DNA of 64,000 nucleotides, taken from NCBI GenBank assembly GCA_949752735.1, contig OX457042.1, forward strand, positions 32,464,289 through 32,528,288, written 5' to 3'. Origin of the DNA: Lumbricus terrestris (Eukaryota; Annelida; Clitellata; Crassiclitellata; Lumbricidae). The translations under genes and the position numbers were made by a program. Each line of letters starts with the position of its first letter. Positions within the stretch are counted from its first letter, which is position 1. Shown here one piece after another: positions 10,236 to 21,429 of the stretch. Under the pieces are notes generated by a model. It was not told where the DNA came from. It saw only the letters and a program-made list of their open reading frames with translations, and ran no database searches.

Positions 10236-11002
10236 CATTGTAAATACTTTGCTTTTGTTTAACTTACCTCACCTACTTCAAACTACTTTGCCCGCTTCGA
10301 CTAACTTCACCTTTTCAGTTCACATGGACGTCGTTGCACACATAACTCATCATCACAAAATCGCCAGAAGGAGTTAAAAGTGTTCACAACATACTACACA
10401 CCCACACGACACACTTGCAATGCCATTTGAAATCAAGAATTCTCACCAAAATGCATGTAGTACGGCTGTATGTACCCAGCAATAAGATCACACAGCTCAC
10501 ATGCCTTGCTGCATATAAGCTTAGAGACCAACACAGAAATGGAATTTACGACCCTCTCTGCTCAAGGTTTTCCACATTTACTCTAAACTCTAAAGCAAGG
10601 CGCTGCAATATCCCGCAATGAGCTTTCTCAACAGCCAAGGCATAAATCGTTCGGCAATCAACCACCAGGCGTAAAATGGGCGTTAGAATCCCAGCTCAAA
10701 ATTCCTATTAGAATCGTGTCACAACCTTCGTTCGTCAAGTGACCATCATTTCAAACAGCGGCACCTCGATGACAGCGAGGGGAATACTAAGTGAAGCCCT
10801 TGGAAAATATCAAAGCGGTAACTATAGCTTACAACGGCCATGGACGAGCAGTATAATTGTCTGATTCTGCGCTTGAGACGCCCTATGTTTTTCAATAGCA
10901 AGTAGATGACCAGTTGAAGCAGACACTAAATTCATGGACTATTTATATAGCGCATAAAATATCTCTTAGTAGCCATTAGATCATGGTTGCGTACAGATGA
11001 AC
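10236..11002. other. Non-coding stretch, nothing identified
   Basis: No extended open frame with splice support and no recognised repeat; acttaccnca-like short motifs near 10236-10310. Confidence 0.4.
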
Positions 11003-11068
11003 CTGTGAATAAGCTGGTTTCTGTGGGCGGCGGGCGCTGTAGAAATTTCGAGCTTACGATTACGATTG
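11003..11068 (-). repeat. SINE-like dispersed repeat B (copy 2, inverted)
   Basis: The reverse complement carries ctcgaaatttctacagcgcc and agaaaccagcttattcacagg, matching 7634-7720. Confidence 0.6.
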
Positions 11069-11527
11069 ATCATGGAGCAGCAACAACCTATCCCTATATC
11101 CAGACATGTTTCTGATTGCAAGAGAAACCAATGGCGATTATAAGGCTGTATACAACTAAACAGGTCGACTAGAATAATGAATCCGCACATTCCGCGCTTC
11201 AGCAAGCGCTGTAGTCAATAGGCTATACCGTGGTCACATGGATAGCAGAACAAAGCGCACTACCGAGCAGGTAACCGCCCTACACCGATCCTATAGACCT
11301 ATACAGTAGTCAGTATATTATGCACATTATCATAGAGTCGGTGCAGTGTACAGTATGAGATTATTGTAGTAAAACAACGGGGGTGGGTCAGATGTTGATC
11401 AATGTGGACTTGAGTTGAGCGATGAGGACTTTATATTATTATTATTAGGCCTAGGCCTACATAAATTTATTACGCGCGCAAGGTCACACCAAAGTGTGAA
11501 TCTGAGGCGAAATATATATATATATAT

Positions 11528-11532
11528 AATGT

Positions 11533-11581
<49 letters not shown>

Positions 11582-11674
11582 GCCCGTTGGAGACGAGAAC
11601 CTGTAAAAAAGCTTTTATTATTTATTGTTTTTAAGCCTGAGGGATCATACATACCTCGGGCGCTAAAAAAAAAA

Positions 11675-11734
<60 letters not shown>

Positions 11735-11735
11735 C
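11528..11735 (+). mobile_element. LINE 3'-end fragment with (TAA)n tails
   Basis: Between two (TAA)n runs (11528-11580 and 11672-11731) lies a 3'-UTR-like segment ending gcctgagggatc...cctcggg then an A-run. The same ending occurs at the 3' end of the LINE just downstream (13085-13185), so this is a truncated tail of the same family. Confidence 0.6.
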
Positions 11736-11780
11736 AATAAAAACAATAATAAACGATCTTGCTTTGGAGCGCCGAAACTT

Positions 11781-12908
11781 ATGTACCTACTTCGTTCGGC
11801 CCCATGCTGGGGACACCCCCTATTGGACACGATCGACGCCCAGATGAGAAGTGGCCTTCAGAGGATTTTTAACATCGATCTCAATGACATTCAGTGGCTA
11901 CAAGCCACATTGCCTATTAGGGATGGCGGTCTCGGCGTGAGACGGGTCACGATGCTGGCTTCTTCAGCTTTTTTAGCGTCAGCTGCATCGACCAAGACTC
12001 TCAGGATGGCCATCCTTGACCGCGAAGAACTGCTGGATGTCTACGAGAATGAAATCTACGAGGCTCGCAGTTCAACGTTGCCTGGAGATGAGGGGTCAGC
12101 ATGGAATAAACAGAAGACATGGGACAGACCCTTGATCGACCAAGACAAGGCGATGGTGTGGTCCGCGAACAGCGACCCGCTCAACCGAGCCAGACTGGGA
12201 GCGATCTCAGCGCCTCACGCCGGGGACTGGCTATCCACCGTACCAGTTGCTTCGTGCGGTCTAGGCCTTAGCAACGAGGCAATGCGGGTGGCGATCGGCC
12301 TACGCCTGGGTCTCAACCTGTGTGCCCCACATCAGTGCCAATGTGGCGAGACGGCGGACCCCGGGGGCCACCATGGGCTGGTGTGCAAGAGATCGGAAGG
12401 CCGATCAAGCCGACACTTTGCTATGAACGACATCGTATGGAGATCACTCAAAAGAGCGGACATCCCAAGCTCAAAAGAACCCCCAGGGCTCCTTCGCACC
12501 GACGGTAAGAGGCCAGATGGGGCGACGCTCATTCCGTGGGCTGGAGGAAAATACATGACCTGGGACGCAACCAGCATACATACTTGCGCCGTATCGTACA
12601 TAAATAAGTCAGCGACAACACCTGGGAGTGCCGCTGAACTGGCCGCCTCGCGCAAAATAGCAAAGTATGCAGAGCTCCCCGCAACACACAACTTCGTGCC
12701 AATAGCTTTAGAGACATTAGGTCCAATAAATTTGTCAGGTCGTGAGTTCCTTTTGGAATTAGGTCGTCGGCTGACTGAAGCCACGGGCGACCCTCAGGAG
12801 ACCAAATATCTGTTTCAGCGCCTGTCCATCTGTACGCAGCGCTACAACGCAATAGCGGTTAGAGGGACCTTTATGCATGACACCGGGGACGAGGTCCTAG
12901 ATTCATAG
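11781..12908 (+). CDS. C-terminal fragment of LINE Pol protein
   Basis: A 375-codon open frame corresponding to the region after the reverse transcriptase palm of a non-LTR Pol. The N-terminal LPIRDGGLGVRRV block is typical of the post-RT segment of LINE Pol proteins. A Cys/His cluster follows (C-Q-C-G, then G-G-H-H-G-L-V-C-K-R, about residues 192-212), then an R-P-D-G...W-D-A-T pair (residues about 246-268). This spacing resembles the catalytic PD...D of restriction-like endonucleases carried by some LINE clades, but I cannot prove it. Codons upstream of the ATG are also open, so the ATG is not a real start but where the truncated copy happens to begin. Not frameshifted, so a fairly young insertion. 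It lies in an intron and antisense to the minus-strand gene. The clade is not assigned. Confidence 0.8.
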   Translation: MYLLRSAPCWGHPLLDTIDAQMRSGLQRIFNIDLNDIQWLQATLPIRDGGLGVRRVTMLASSAFLASAASTKTLRMAILDREELLDVYENEIYEARSSTLPGDEGSAWNKQKTWDRPLIDQDKAMVWSANSDPLNRARLGAISAPHAGDWLSTVPVASCGLGLSNEAMRVAIGLRLGLNLCAPHQCQCGETADPGGHHGLVCKRSEGRSSRHFAMNDIVWRSLKRADIPSSKEPPGLLRTDGKRPDGATLIPWAGGKYMTWDATSIHTCAVSYINKSATTPGSAAELAASRKIAKYAELPATHNFVPIALETLGPINLSGREFLLELGRRLTEATGDPQETKYLFQRLSICTQRYNAIAVRGTFMHDTGDEVLDS

Positions 12909-12954
12909 TTGCATTTAGTACTCTTCGGAGTAGATATTAGAATAGGAAATTGTC

Positions 12955-12998
<44 letters not shown>

Positions 12999-13119
12999 GG
13001 TTGCATTCCGCGGTGCCTTTCCAGCGCAGGATCTCTACGACGATTAGGTGCCGTTCCAGATGTTTTTATTCTGTTCTTAATTAATATTTAAGTCCCTGAG
13101 GGATCCTAAATACCTCGGG

Positions 13120-13185
<66 letters not shown>
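13120..13185 (+). repeat. A-run and (TAA)n tail of the LINE
   Basis: A poly(A) stretch of about 30 bp passing into (ataata)n; it marks the 3' end of the insertion. Confidence 0.85.
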
Positions 13186-13305
13186 GACGATTTATATAGC
13201 GCCGTAGTTCAACCGAGGCCGAAGGAAAGGGCGCTGTACATGTTTAGTTGTCCACAGTCTTAAATAATTCATACACCTGTTCCCAGTCGATATACTATAT
13301 GGCAT

Positions 13306-13372
13306 CCAGGCCCATCCTAAGAATGACCAGGGGTTCAACCCCCACCCCAGGGCAATTCTCACTCTGACCCTA
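13306..13372. mobile_element. Degenerate GTGAGAATT-family MITE fragment
   Basis: tcctaagaatgaccaggggt, ttcaaccccc and gggcaattctcactctg match the right half of the MITE at 20138-20283. Confidence 0.45.
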
Positions 13373-13401
13373 TACACAGTACAAAAATTCATTGTCTATA
13401 C

Positions 13402-13812
13402 CTGTTCCCAGTCGATGTCATCATCGTCCGTGTTCTTGTACGTCGTTCTCGTCTCCTTCTGAGCCTGCTTCTGCTTCTCCAGCACACTCAGCGTCTCCAT
13501 CGCCGTGATGGACAGCGGACTCGACTCCGGCTTGACGAGACGGAAGGCGTCGACCTTCAGCGTGTCCTCTGGCTTCAGGACCCCCTGCCTTGTCGGGGGC
13601 AGCGCCGTGTCCCTCCTACTCGACCCAGAGGTACTGCCGCTGGTGGAGAGACGCGTTGACCACTCTCCGCTGCCGCGACTCGTCTGACGGGTGGTTGCTG
13701 ATGGTTGGGGTCGGTCCCTCAGACGGACGTCCGCCGATGTGACGGCTGGAGAGGGAGCGGGCAAGAAGGGGTCGTCATCGTCCATCGAGAGGGAGTAGGA
13801 GTGGGACATGTT
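13402..13812 (-). CDS. First coding exon of the minus-strand low-complexity protein gene
   Basis: The acceptor is tgtttcag at 13813; the exon begins AAC ATG, so translation most likely starts at the ATG at 13809 and the upstream exon is 5' UTR (no in-frame stop separates them in this exon, so a longer coding start is possible). 136 codons follow to the donor CAG|gtatag after 13402, phase 0. The N-terminus is [15 protein letters not shown], then an Arg/Ser/Thr/Gly-rich disordered stretch, and a more conserved-looking segment [18 protein letters not shown] short helix-prone run rich in Glu, Lys and Gln ([16 protein letters not shown]) and an acidic end (DDDDIDWEQ) come last. It joins in frame to the exon at 6524-6672. 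I do not recognise the family. Neighbouring introns are long and full of transposons. Confidence 0.8.
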
Positions 13813-13889
13813 CTGAAACAGATTGAAACAGACACGACTTATCAGGCGCTGTTGTGATAAGAATGGAAGGAAAGTCTCATATCTGAAGT

Positions 13890-14065
13890 AAGTAGGTAGG
13901 TAGGTAGGTAGGTAGGTAGGCAGGCAGGCAGGTAGGTAGGTAGGTAGGTAGGTAGGTAGGTAGGTAGGTAGGTAGGTAGGTAGGTAGGTAGGTAGGTAGG
14001 TAGGTAGGTAGGTAGGTAGGTAGGTAGGTAGGTAGGTAGGTAGGTAGGTAGGTAGGTAGGTAGGT
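13890..14065. repeat. (TAGG)n tetranucleotide array
   Basis: About 175 bp, nearly pure taggtagg with one caggcagg interruption; followed by a degenerate GTGA array to about 14195. Confidence 0.95.
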
Positions 14066-14084
14066 ATACAGCCAGGCAGTGCGT

Positions 14085-14195
14085 GAGTGAGTGCATGAGT
14101 GAGGGTGAGTGAGTTAGCGAGTGAGTGAGTGAGTGTGTGAGTGAATGTGAGTATGTTAGTGAGTGAGTGTGAGTCAGTTAGCGAGCAAGTAAGTA
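14085..14195. repeat. Degenerate (GTGA)n array
   Basis: gtgagtgagtg units with substitutions, next to the (TAGG)n array. Confidence 0.85.
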
Positions 14196-14369
14196 AGCAA
14201 GTTCTTTATTAGACCAACTACCAAACTGCAATAATGCAACTCAATTAATATAACACACAATTTTGAATCCTTGCATTGGAAAAATGTTGATGAATGACAA
14301 TGAGTTCTCTGCAAGACGACTGCAGGTTCATAGACTTTTTATAACCCTGCATGGCGATATCTCATCCCC

Positions 14370-14521
14370 ATGTGAGGTGGCTTCCCACAGCCTTCCTCAC
14401 AGACAATTATGGGTGAGCAACTTGTCCAAGGTCGCTATACGCAGTGGCTTGAGGTATAGATTCGAACCTGCGACCCTTCTATCACAAAGCACCGAAAATA
14501 CCGCTACACCACCGCGTCCTA
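14370..14521 (-). mobile_element. tRNA-derived SINE A (copy 1, inverted)
   Basis: The reverse complement starts cgcggtggtgtagcggt (A-box-like) and has ggttcgaatct (B box) about 45 nt downstream, followed by cctcaagccactgcgta and accttggacaagttgctcac. Related to the copies at 23632, 42528 and 19768. Confidence 0.7.
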
Positions 14522-17140
14522 GGAGCAGAGCTGTTTTTAAGGAACTGCACAACTCCTTCTTTTCTTTTCCATCCTCCATGGTAAATTACTTCCAACCGGA
14601 GAACAATAACCTTTTTTGCTAGTTTTAACTGTACAGATGTACTTCTACAACTGCACATTTTGTGTACAACTGCACGTTAAAAGAAGCCCTGCCCAGGAGG
14701 GAAAAGAGATTTTAGAATTTTAGAGTGAGTGGAATTTTAGAGTGAGCAAAACCGACTTAGGAAACGCACGTAGGACCTATAGTAAGTACATTAACTGTTA
14801 AACCAGCTGCCAACCAGCGCTGTCTCTAGATGACAAACATCTATAGGGTAGCTAAAGAAAGGCAATAAATCATTGACAGAAGATAAACAACCGTCCTGTT
14901 GTTGGTGATCAGTCTGTAAACAGCAATTCAGTCTTTGAAAGTTTTCCTATAGTATATACTACAGTAATAATTGTTGTCGACATGCGGTGAAGCCATGTGA
15001 TAAGACACAGGCCTTGGGCAATAGTGTAACTATTAACATGTAATTACATCATTCTGAATCCTCGCATATGACTCAAAATGAGGCGTTAAGAAAACAAAAA
15101 CAACAGGAGAAACACGAGTAAGTATATAGGAAAGTAGGTGAGTAAATAGGTAGGTAAATAGGTAGGAGGTAAGTGGGTAGGTAGGTAAGTAGGTGGGCAG
15201 GCAGTTAGCTAGGTAGGTAAGAAGGTTGGGAGGTAGTCAAGGAAATAGGTAGGTATATGTAGGTAAGAAGATAATTAGGTGTGTAAGTAAGTAGATTAGT
15301 ATGTAAGTAGGCAGATAAGTATAGGCATGTAGGTAGGTAAGCAGATCCTTTATCGAACCAGCTGCCAAACAGCAGCACTCTGCTGGGCACCCATCTAGAG
15401 TAAAAATCGAAACATCAAGGTACAGGTAATAAAAAAAATCCAGTGCCTTCTATCCCTGATCCAAAGAATACCTGACTTGCAGCGGAATTACAGTGGAACA
15501 TGGCAGACAAAACTGAATCTTCTCTCATTAAATAAATGTCTGCGGCTTAATTGTACCTTTCGAACGAAACGATGAAATCATGTTTTCGTACATGTCAAAT
15601 TCTTCTTAGAACTGAGAATCGTGTTCAGCTATAATTAATCATAATTATATAGCAAGCATGCATGCATGCAACCAATTATACCAACAACGACCATTGTTAA
15701 TCTTCTGTTACCTTTCAGCAGATGATTAATGTGCTTATATATGTGTAGCCTATAAATTCGGTGACGACCATTACACGATGATTAACGTATATATATACTA
15801 TTGTACATCATCATGATTGTAATGTGGCCGCGGAAATTTTTCACGACACTAGACATAATATTTCCATTCGTTGCTGTATCCATAAAGTATCCATAAAGTC
15901 AAGTGTTAACAGTGGTTGGGAGTCCATTTACTGGGCTCTACGCGTGTGCGAGAGCGCGCCAGCGGTGACTTATCCAGTCATCCAACTTATTTGCTAACAA
16001 ATGGGCAGGTGTTCTGAATAAAATTCAATGCCACGCAAGTTAACGTATAGAAGACAGCGCTCTGTGAGGTACTCAAAAGGCGCTATATAATTGTCTGGAG
16101 ATATATAAACATACATACAATAACACATGCACAGGTAGGTATACATGTATGCATAATATGCATATCCTATAATCCGACATTCTTGTTGTACACCTACTCC
16201 CTGTTGCTGCTTATTCGTTAAGCCCTTGATGACGTTTCTTCAATATAATGACTGCACCGGTCTCAGTTGAGCAGTCTACATTACAGGCGTTGCAAGTTAT
16301 TAAAGAATAATTAATGCCAGCAAAGAAGAACTCACTTTAGAAATAAATCGTAAATTCCATCGGCAACACGAGTGATATATCAAGATACTATTAAACTGAC
16401 GCAGGTGTTATAGAATTATAGACGTTTTACGCCTGTAGGGCCTTTATATAGGCCTCCTGTGGCTATGAGTGACTTGCTCACATAGGTGCATTATGTCACT
16501 TGATTATTTAAATCGTTATGCTTAGTATGGATCACAAGCGACAGAGACCGAATAGACTACATTATGGATTCTATATTAAAGGATTTTATATAATACCGGT
16601 AATTATATATTCTGTCACTGGGAGGACTTGCGATGTCCTGACATGTGGGTAAAGACTTAAAGTCATGTGGGTCAGGCGTGCACCATCCAGAGGTGTTTCA
16701 CTATGATCTCAACCGCCAGGGGTTAATCTAGTCATCTCGGTGGGGGGGAGGCGTCACCCCCAGGAATGACATTTCCTCATCGCAGGAAAATGTAAGTGCT
16801 GATTTTTTTACACATGTAGGACCATTGCATTACATCAAAGGTTTTAATAAAGCGCGATACCGCGACATTATTATTATTATTTATTAGAATAAAAAAAATT
16901 AATATATATACGATATACTGAAGAAGTCATCAGCTGATCTCAACGATTAAAATTTACTTATATATCACCTGGGAAAAGGTGTCACCGCCTTCCGCATCGG
17001 GTCGCCGTCTGCCCGAACGGTCATTTGTGCTCCCCCACCCCCCCACCCCCCACCCCCTCATAAACATGAATCCCCCCAAGCAGGGAGACTAGATTAAACA
17101 CTGCTCAAGCGACTGCACATATAAACCATGAACGGCCACT
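14522..17140. other. Non-coding stretch with minor repeats
   Basis: It holds a degenerate TAGG/TAAG array (about 15115-15350), a SINE-like tail aaaggcgctatataattg near 16077, tgcatgcatgca runs and AT-rich sequence. No coding signal found. Confidence 0.5.
15115..15350. repeat. Degenerate (TAGG)n array
   Basis: gtaggtaggtaa units with many substitutions; an older relative of the 13890 array. Confidence 0.8.
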
Positions 17141-17245
17141 TGTTGTTCTCTGCCAGTGCTAGTCCCAAGTCTGGATAAAGGAGGAGGGCGACACTAATCA
17201 TCGTTGATATGGCAGTGTCGTTAAACATGTAACAACAAATGCTCC
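17141..17245 (+). repeat. Dispersed repeat C (copy 1)
   Basis: About 105 bp with gccagtgctagtcccaag, aggaggagggcgacactaat and ggcagtgtcgttaaacatg. The same blocks recur at 23295, 31080, 36975, 40470, 41066, 41225 and 60800. Confidence 0.75.
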
Positions 17246-17655
17246 AACGAAAAACCATCGTTTCATTGACTATATTATTATTAACAGGTTGCAAGTACAC
17301 TAGTAGGCCTATACGCTACAGACTTTGTAAAATGTAAATGAACGACAATCCGTCAAAGTCGAGTTTAAAAGCAGATCTGTCCTTCAAAGTAATCCTGTTC
17401 GACCAAGATCTTTAATCTAATCTCATCGCCGTAATCACGCTGTAGGCTGCACGCCCTTAATCAATGGCAACTTTAAGCTTTATTGTAGTTAAAACCCTGT
17501 AATCAACTCTAGTACATCGGTTGGAGTAATACAATTGATAGGCTACATCGTTGCGTAGGTCTACAGCAAACCAGAAATCATACTGTGATACCGATCGACA
17601 GCGCTTAGGCTACGCTTTTTCCTTTTAATAGCCGATATATATTGTATTGTACTGT

Positions 17656-17896
17656 CAAGGCCGTAGCCAGATATTTTTTTTGGGGGGGGATGCCGGTGCT
17701 CAATTGACCGTGCACATGAGCAAGTCCACAAGCGACCGATTTAACGAAGTGCTCTCATAGCGGCTTCTGGGAGGTCAATACATTACTCACTGTAGTTCTT
17801 GCATCAAGTGCTAGTAAATGCATTATTTCATTTAAAAAATTTTCATTTCAGGGGTGTTCAAACACCCCAAAACACCCCTAAATAACTACGGAATTG
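17656..17896. mobile_element. hAT-type MITE, CAAGGCCGTA family
   Basis: Perfect 8-bp duplications tgtactgt lie at 17648-17655 and 17897-17904. The left end is CAAGGCCGTAGCCAG; the right end inverted is CAATTCCGTAG. 241 bp, with inverted G/C-rich ggggtgtt subterminal blocks; no coding capacity. Confidence 0.85.
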
Positions 17897-17904
17897 TGTA
17901 CTGT

Positions 17905-18417
17905 ACCTGGCCATTTATAAAGCGTATACCTCGCTCCCAGTGCGTGCAACCTCGAGAGAAAAAGCAGGCTTTGATGCGAGAGAAAGGTGAGGAGAGACTG
18001 TATGGTATAGCCCTAATAAAGCGGCGGCGATTGCGATTAGGCCTATAGGGGGCCTATAGCCCTATATCGTAAGGTACTGGTCTACTGGAACTACAATAAT
18101 AAAATAGGAGAGAATGACGAGATACTAAACTGTTTTGACGAACTCGACGCATGTTGTTGAGGATCTACTAAGTTTAAGCGACGATAGAGAAAGAAAGACG
18201 GAATGAATATCTGACCGTTAATTGAAAATGTGGAGCGTTTGGTTATCACAGCATTATATTAAAAGCATGTGTTGTGTTGTGTTTTGGTCGCGATCAGTGG
18301 TTTAGCGTACGTTACATGGGGATTGGCATTTCTCGGTCACATTCGAGGCCTGACTTCTCGATGCGGCCCAGATTCAACGGCTATTATTTTTATCAACGAT
18401 AGAGTCATAGAGTCATT
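17905..18417. other. Non-coding stretch, nothing identified
   Basis: Short frames only; no repeat family recognised. Confidence 0.4.
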
Positions 18418-18780
18418 GTAAGACAATCAGACATACAGACAGACATACAGACAGACAATGAGAAAAAAAGAAGAAAAATAGAGACAGACAGACAGAGCGA
18501 GAGAGACAAATATAGACAGAAAGAGACATAGAGAGTGGGAGAGACAAAGAGAGCGAGAGCGATAGAGACAGACAGACAAAGAGAGACAGACAGAGACACA
18601 GATAGAGATACTGAGAGAGATACAGAGAGATGGATAAGAACACACACGGAAGGAGTAATAGGGATTAAATCAGACATACATACAGATAGATAGACAGATA
18701 GATAAATAGAGACGCATACAGACATACAGAGAGATACAGAGACAGACACACAGAGATGGAGACTCAAATTGAAGCAAAAA
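18418..18780. repeat. Degenerate (ACAG/GAGA)n array
   Basis: Interrupted agacagac, gagagaga and cagagaga units over about 360 bp. Confidence 0.9.
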
Positions 18781-19059
18781 AACACAAGAGCCGAAGTGTA
18801 AATCCGATTAAAACGTAAAAAAGTCATTCACTTCGTCCACGAGTCCCTCTTTCCTTCCTGCCTTCCATAAACCAGACACACAGCATCATTTGCTGTCGCG
18901 GTAGTCTTTCGCATGCTGTTTGTATGTGACAGTGTCTTTGTATGTCAGTCTACATGTACGTGTCGGTTTGCCTGTATGCGAACGTATCTGCGTGTCAGCT
19001 GCGCAAGCACATACTAATTGCTTGGCCGTAGCTGGCACCTGTGGCTGCCATGTTTATAT

Positions 19060-19064
19060 AGACA

Positions 19065-19095
<31 letters not shown>

Positions 19096-19300
19096 GCCTG
19101 TCTGACTGTGTCTGTCTGTCTGTCTGTCTGTCTGTCCGACTGCACGTCTGACTGACTGATTGTGTATGTTTGTCTGACTTTCTGTCTTTCTGTCCGTCTG
19201 CTTGTCGATCTGTCTCCCTGTCTGTGCCTGTCTGTGTGCGTTCGTCTGTCTGTTTGCCTGTATGTCTGTCTGTCTGCCTGTGTGTCAACAGACAGACAAA
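19060..19300. repeat. Interrupted (TGTC)n array with terminal inversion
   Basis: A tgtctgtc run ending in a short inverted piece acagacagacaaatagacag near 19289-19308, so a hairpin can form at the right end. Confidence 0.85.
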
Positions 19301-19440
19301 TAGACAGAGACCATATGCCTGGTGTCGGTTGACCACATTATTATGTTTGTGGAATGTTGCCCGTCTGCTAGACAAACGCTCTTGATTGTCATTAGCTGGC
19401 TTCCGGTACCCTATTATAGAAGCCATGCTTTTCAGTACAG

Positions 19441-19530
19441 CTCTCCGTCCGTCCGTCCGTCCGTTCGTTTCTTTCTATCCATCTCTGTCTCTGCCTGTCT
19501 CTCTGTCTGTCCGTCTCTCCCTTTCTCTCC
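19441..19530. repeat. (CCGT)n and (TGTC)n short array
   Basis: ccgtccgtccgt followed by degenerate ctctgtctgtc. Confidence 0.8.
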
Positions 19531-19767
19531 GTGTCCCCCTGGCTGTGTTTGTTTTCCAGTGGTCTTATAACACGCCGCTCGAGCGAAATGGACTGACATA
19601 ATGATTGTTTAATATTTCAGCTGTCCGACGTCCGATCATAATGCGATGAGCGCGAGATAATTGTCGCAGTGTTGATAATTACTTGAGAGTCGTTTAGTGG
19701 CTTATCCTCAAGCATTGCCTTTAGTATCGGAGTAAAAGTTTGTTTGTAGGCTATTTGGTTATATGTG

Positions 19768-19965
19768 TACTTGTTATAGCGCCCCTACAAGCCCTTTACT
19801 CAGAGGCGCTCCCGACTACAGAGCGGACACTGCATCGGAGTTTCACGCCGAAGCACTGAGCAATTGCGAGTGAAGGACTTGCCCAAGGTCCCTACGCGGC
19901 GACTTGAGGTGGATTCGAACCTCGAAACTTCGAAAGAGTGTAGGCGTTGTCCCCCGCAGACCACG
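19768..19965 (-). mobile_element. tRNA-derived SINE A (copy 2, inverted)
   Basis: The reverse complement has the B box ggttcgaatcc, then acctcaagtcgccgcg, gcaagtccttcactcgca, a cggcgtgaaactccgatg block and the tail aggggcgctataac. The 5' A-box part is decayed. Confidence 0.75.
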
Positions 19966-20137
19966 CGAACATCGATAGACATCGATCCTTCTTTGTGATG
20001 CAAAGCATTTGCTTTTATAGTCACTTCCATTTCTACCGATTGGTCCGCTGACTCTGCTCACGGTTGAAAATTTGGGGACTGCTATAAAGTTCAAGGGATA
20101 AAATCTCGCCAAAGCTATTGCAACTGTCTGATCCACA

Positions 20138-20283
20138 CAGTGTGAGAATTGTGGAAAAATAACTGGGGGGGTTGGACCATTATCCACTTGGAATTTGGGG
20201 TGTAAAAACATACTTTAACATGGGGCTCTAAGAAAGACTGGGGGGGTCGAAACCCCCCAACCCCCCCGGCAATTCTCACCCTG
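20138..20283. mobile_element. 146-bp hAT-type MITE, GTGAGAATT family
   Basis: Perfect 8-bp duplications gatccaca lie at 20130-20137 and 20284-20291. Ends are CAGTGTGAGAATTG and, inverted, CAGGGTGAGAATTG. Internal G- and C-runs. No coding capacity. Confidence 0.9.
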
Positions 20284-20318
20284 GATCCACACCCATTCTA
20301 CCGCCAGCTTATCACAAG

Positions 20319-20594
20319 CAAGGCCGTAGCTAGGAGGGTGTTTTTTGAGTGTTTGAACACCCCCGTAATGAAAAAAGTACAAATTAAATAATGCATTTAC
20401 GCCAAAGACAAGGGAAAATCGCGATTTATGAAGAAAAAATCATGAAATTAGATCGTTTTACGCCGTGCTGAAGGTTTTTTGGGCGAAAAATCATAAAAAA
20501 CATACGATGACTAAAAAAGGTCGACTAAAAATAAAGGTCGTCAGAAATTTTTCTGGAAAACACCCCCCGAAATAAAATCCTGGCTACGGCCTTG
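20319..20594. mobile_element. hAT-type MITE, CAAGGCCGTA family
   Basis: Perfect 8-bp duplications atcacaag lie at 20311-20318 and 20595-20602. Ends are CAAGGCCGTAGCTAGGA and, inverted, CAAGGCCGTAGCCAGGA (16 of 17 identical). 276 bp. It lies only 35 bp from the preceding MITE. Confidence 0.9.
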
Positions 20595-20602
20595 ATCACA
20601 AG

Positions 20603-21310
20603 CTCCTCTTGCGTCTCTATACGCAGGTCTTTCATTCTAAATCTGAAAACATTAGAGGGTCTGCTTCGTAATAAGTCGTTTCGACATGTCAATATAGGTC
20701 AGGTCAGGTCAATATAGGTCAGGTCACTTCGCCACTTCCGGTCTGGTTGATGGATCGAGCAGAGAGAGTAGTGATGTTCCAGGTGGTTTAAAACGTTTGA
20801 ATTGTTGATGTATGAAGAAAATCTGACCGGAATGTTGATTGAAAAATTAATCAATGTAAAAAGAAAGAACAGTTGGTGGGTGTCACGTGTGTTGTATGTT
20901 TGCTATTCTGGTTGACTCAGTAAATTAAGATTTTTATGGGAGAACTCGACTCGACCCACTGCGCATGCGCACACGACATATCGATTCGATTCTACTTTTT
21001 AAAAGACCCCCCGATAACTCCTGTTCTTATCTCCTGGCCGTTTCAATTCCAAATAAGTTAAGCTTATACCATACACAGAGATTAGTAAAAAAAGGGTGGT
21101 CGCCATCCGATTAGTAGTAATTAATTTACGAAGGAGGATATAAGGGAAAAGTGTTGTGCAGTTCTAAAGATTCCTTAAAGAAGCCCTGCACTCTAAAAAA
21201 TATTTATAGCCTAGTTTCGTCAATTTCATTCTCGCAATGCAGTTAGGGAGACATCCCCGAAGACTCCGGACTCACTTACGAAAGTGACTGACTGAGCTCT
21301 TAACTGACTG
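20603..21310. other. Non-coding stretch, nothing identified
   Basis: aggtcaggtcaatat short direct repeats near 20690-20725; otherwise no feature seen. Confidence 0.4.
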
Positions 21311-21321
21311 ACTAGTTCACT

Positions 21322-21428
21322 CACTGACTGACTGGGTTACTATCAGTGACTGACAGATGACTGACTGGCCTACTTCACTGACTGACTGGGTTACTATTAG
21401 TGACTGACAGATGACTGACTGGCCTACT
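21322..21428 (+). repeat. 54-bp tandem duplication of ACTG-rich sequence
   Basis: Copies at 21322-21375 and 21376-21428 differ at a single internal base (tatcag/tattag), aside from the last position. Confidence 0.9.
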
Positions 21429-21429
21429 G

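Larger units (their letters stand above)
11760..13185 (+). mobile_element. 5'-truncated non-LTR retrotransposon (LINE)
   Basis: It comprises a C-terminal Pol fragment (11781-12908), a 3' UTR with an internal (TAA)n run (12956-12998), the segment ctgagggatcctaaatacctc, an A-run and a terminal (TAA)n tail. The RT domain is missing, as expected of 5' truncation during target-primed reverse transcription. Confidence 0.8.
6673..13401 (-). other. Intron of about 6.7 kb packed with mobile elements
   Basis: It lies between donor CAG|gtatag (13402/13401) and acceptor gttag (6673). It contains a GAT array, SINE fragments, a piggyBac-like element, three MITEs or fragments and a LINE, listed separately. 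I found no additional exon; phase 0 on both sides means none is required. Confidence 0.7.
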
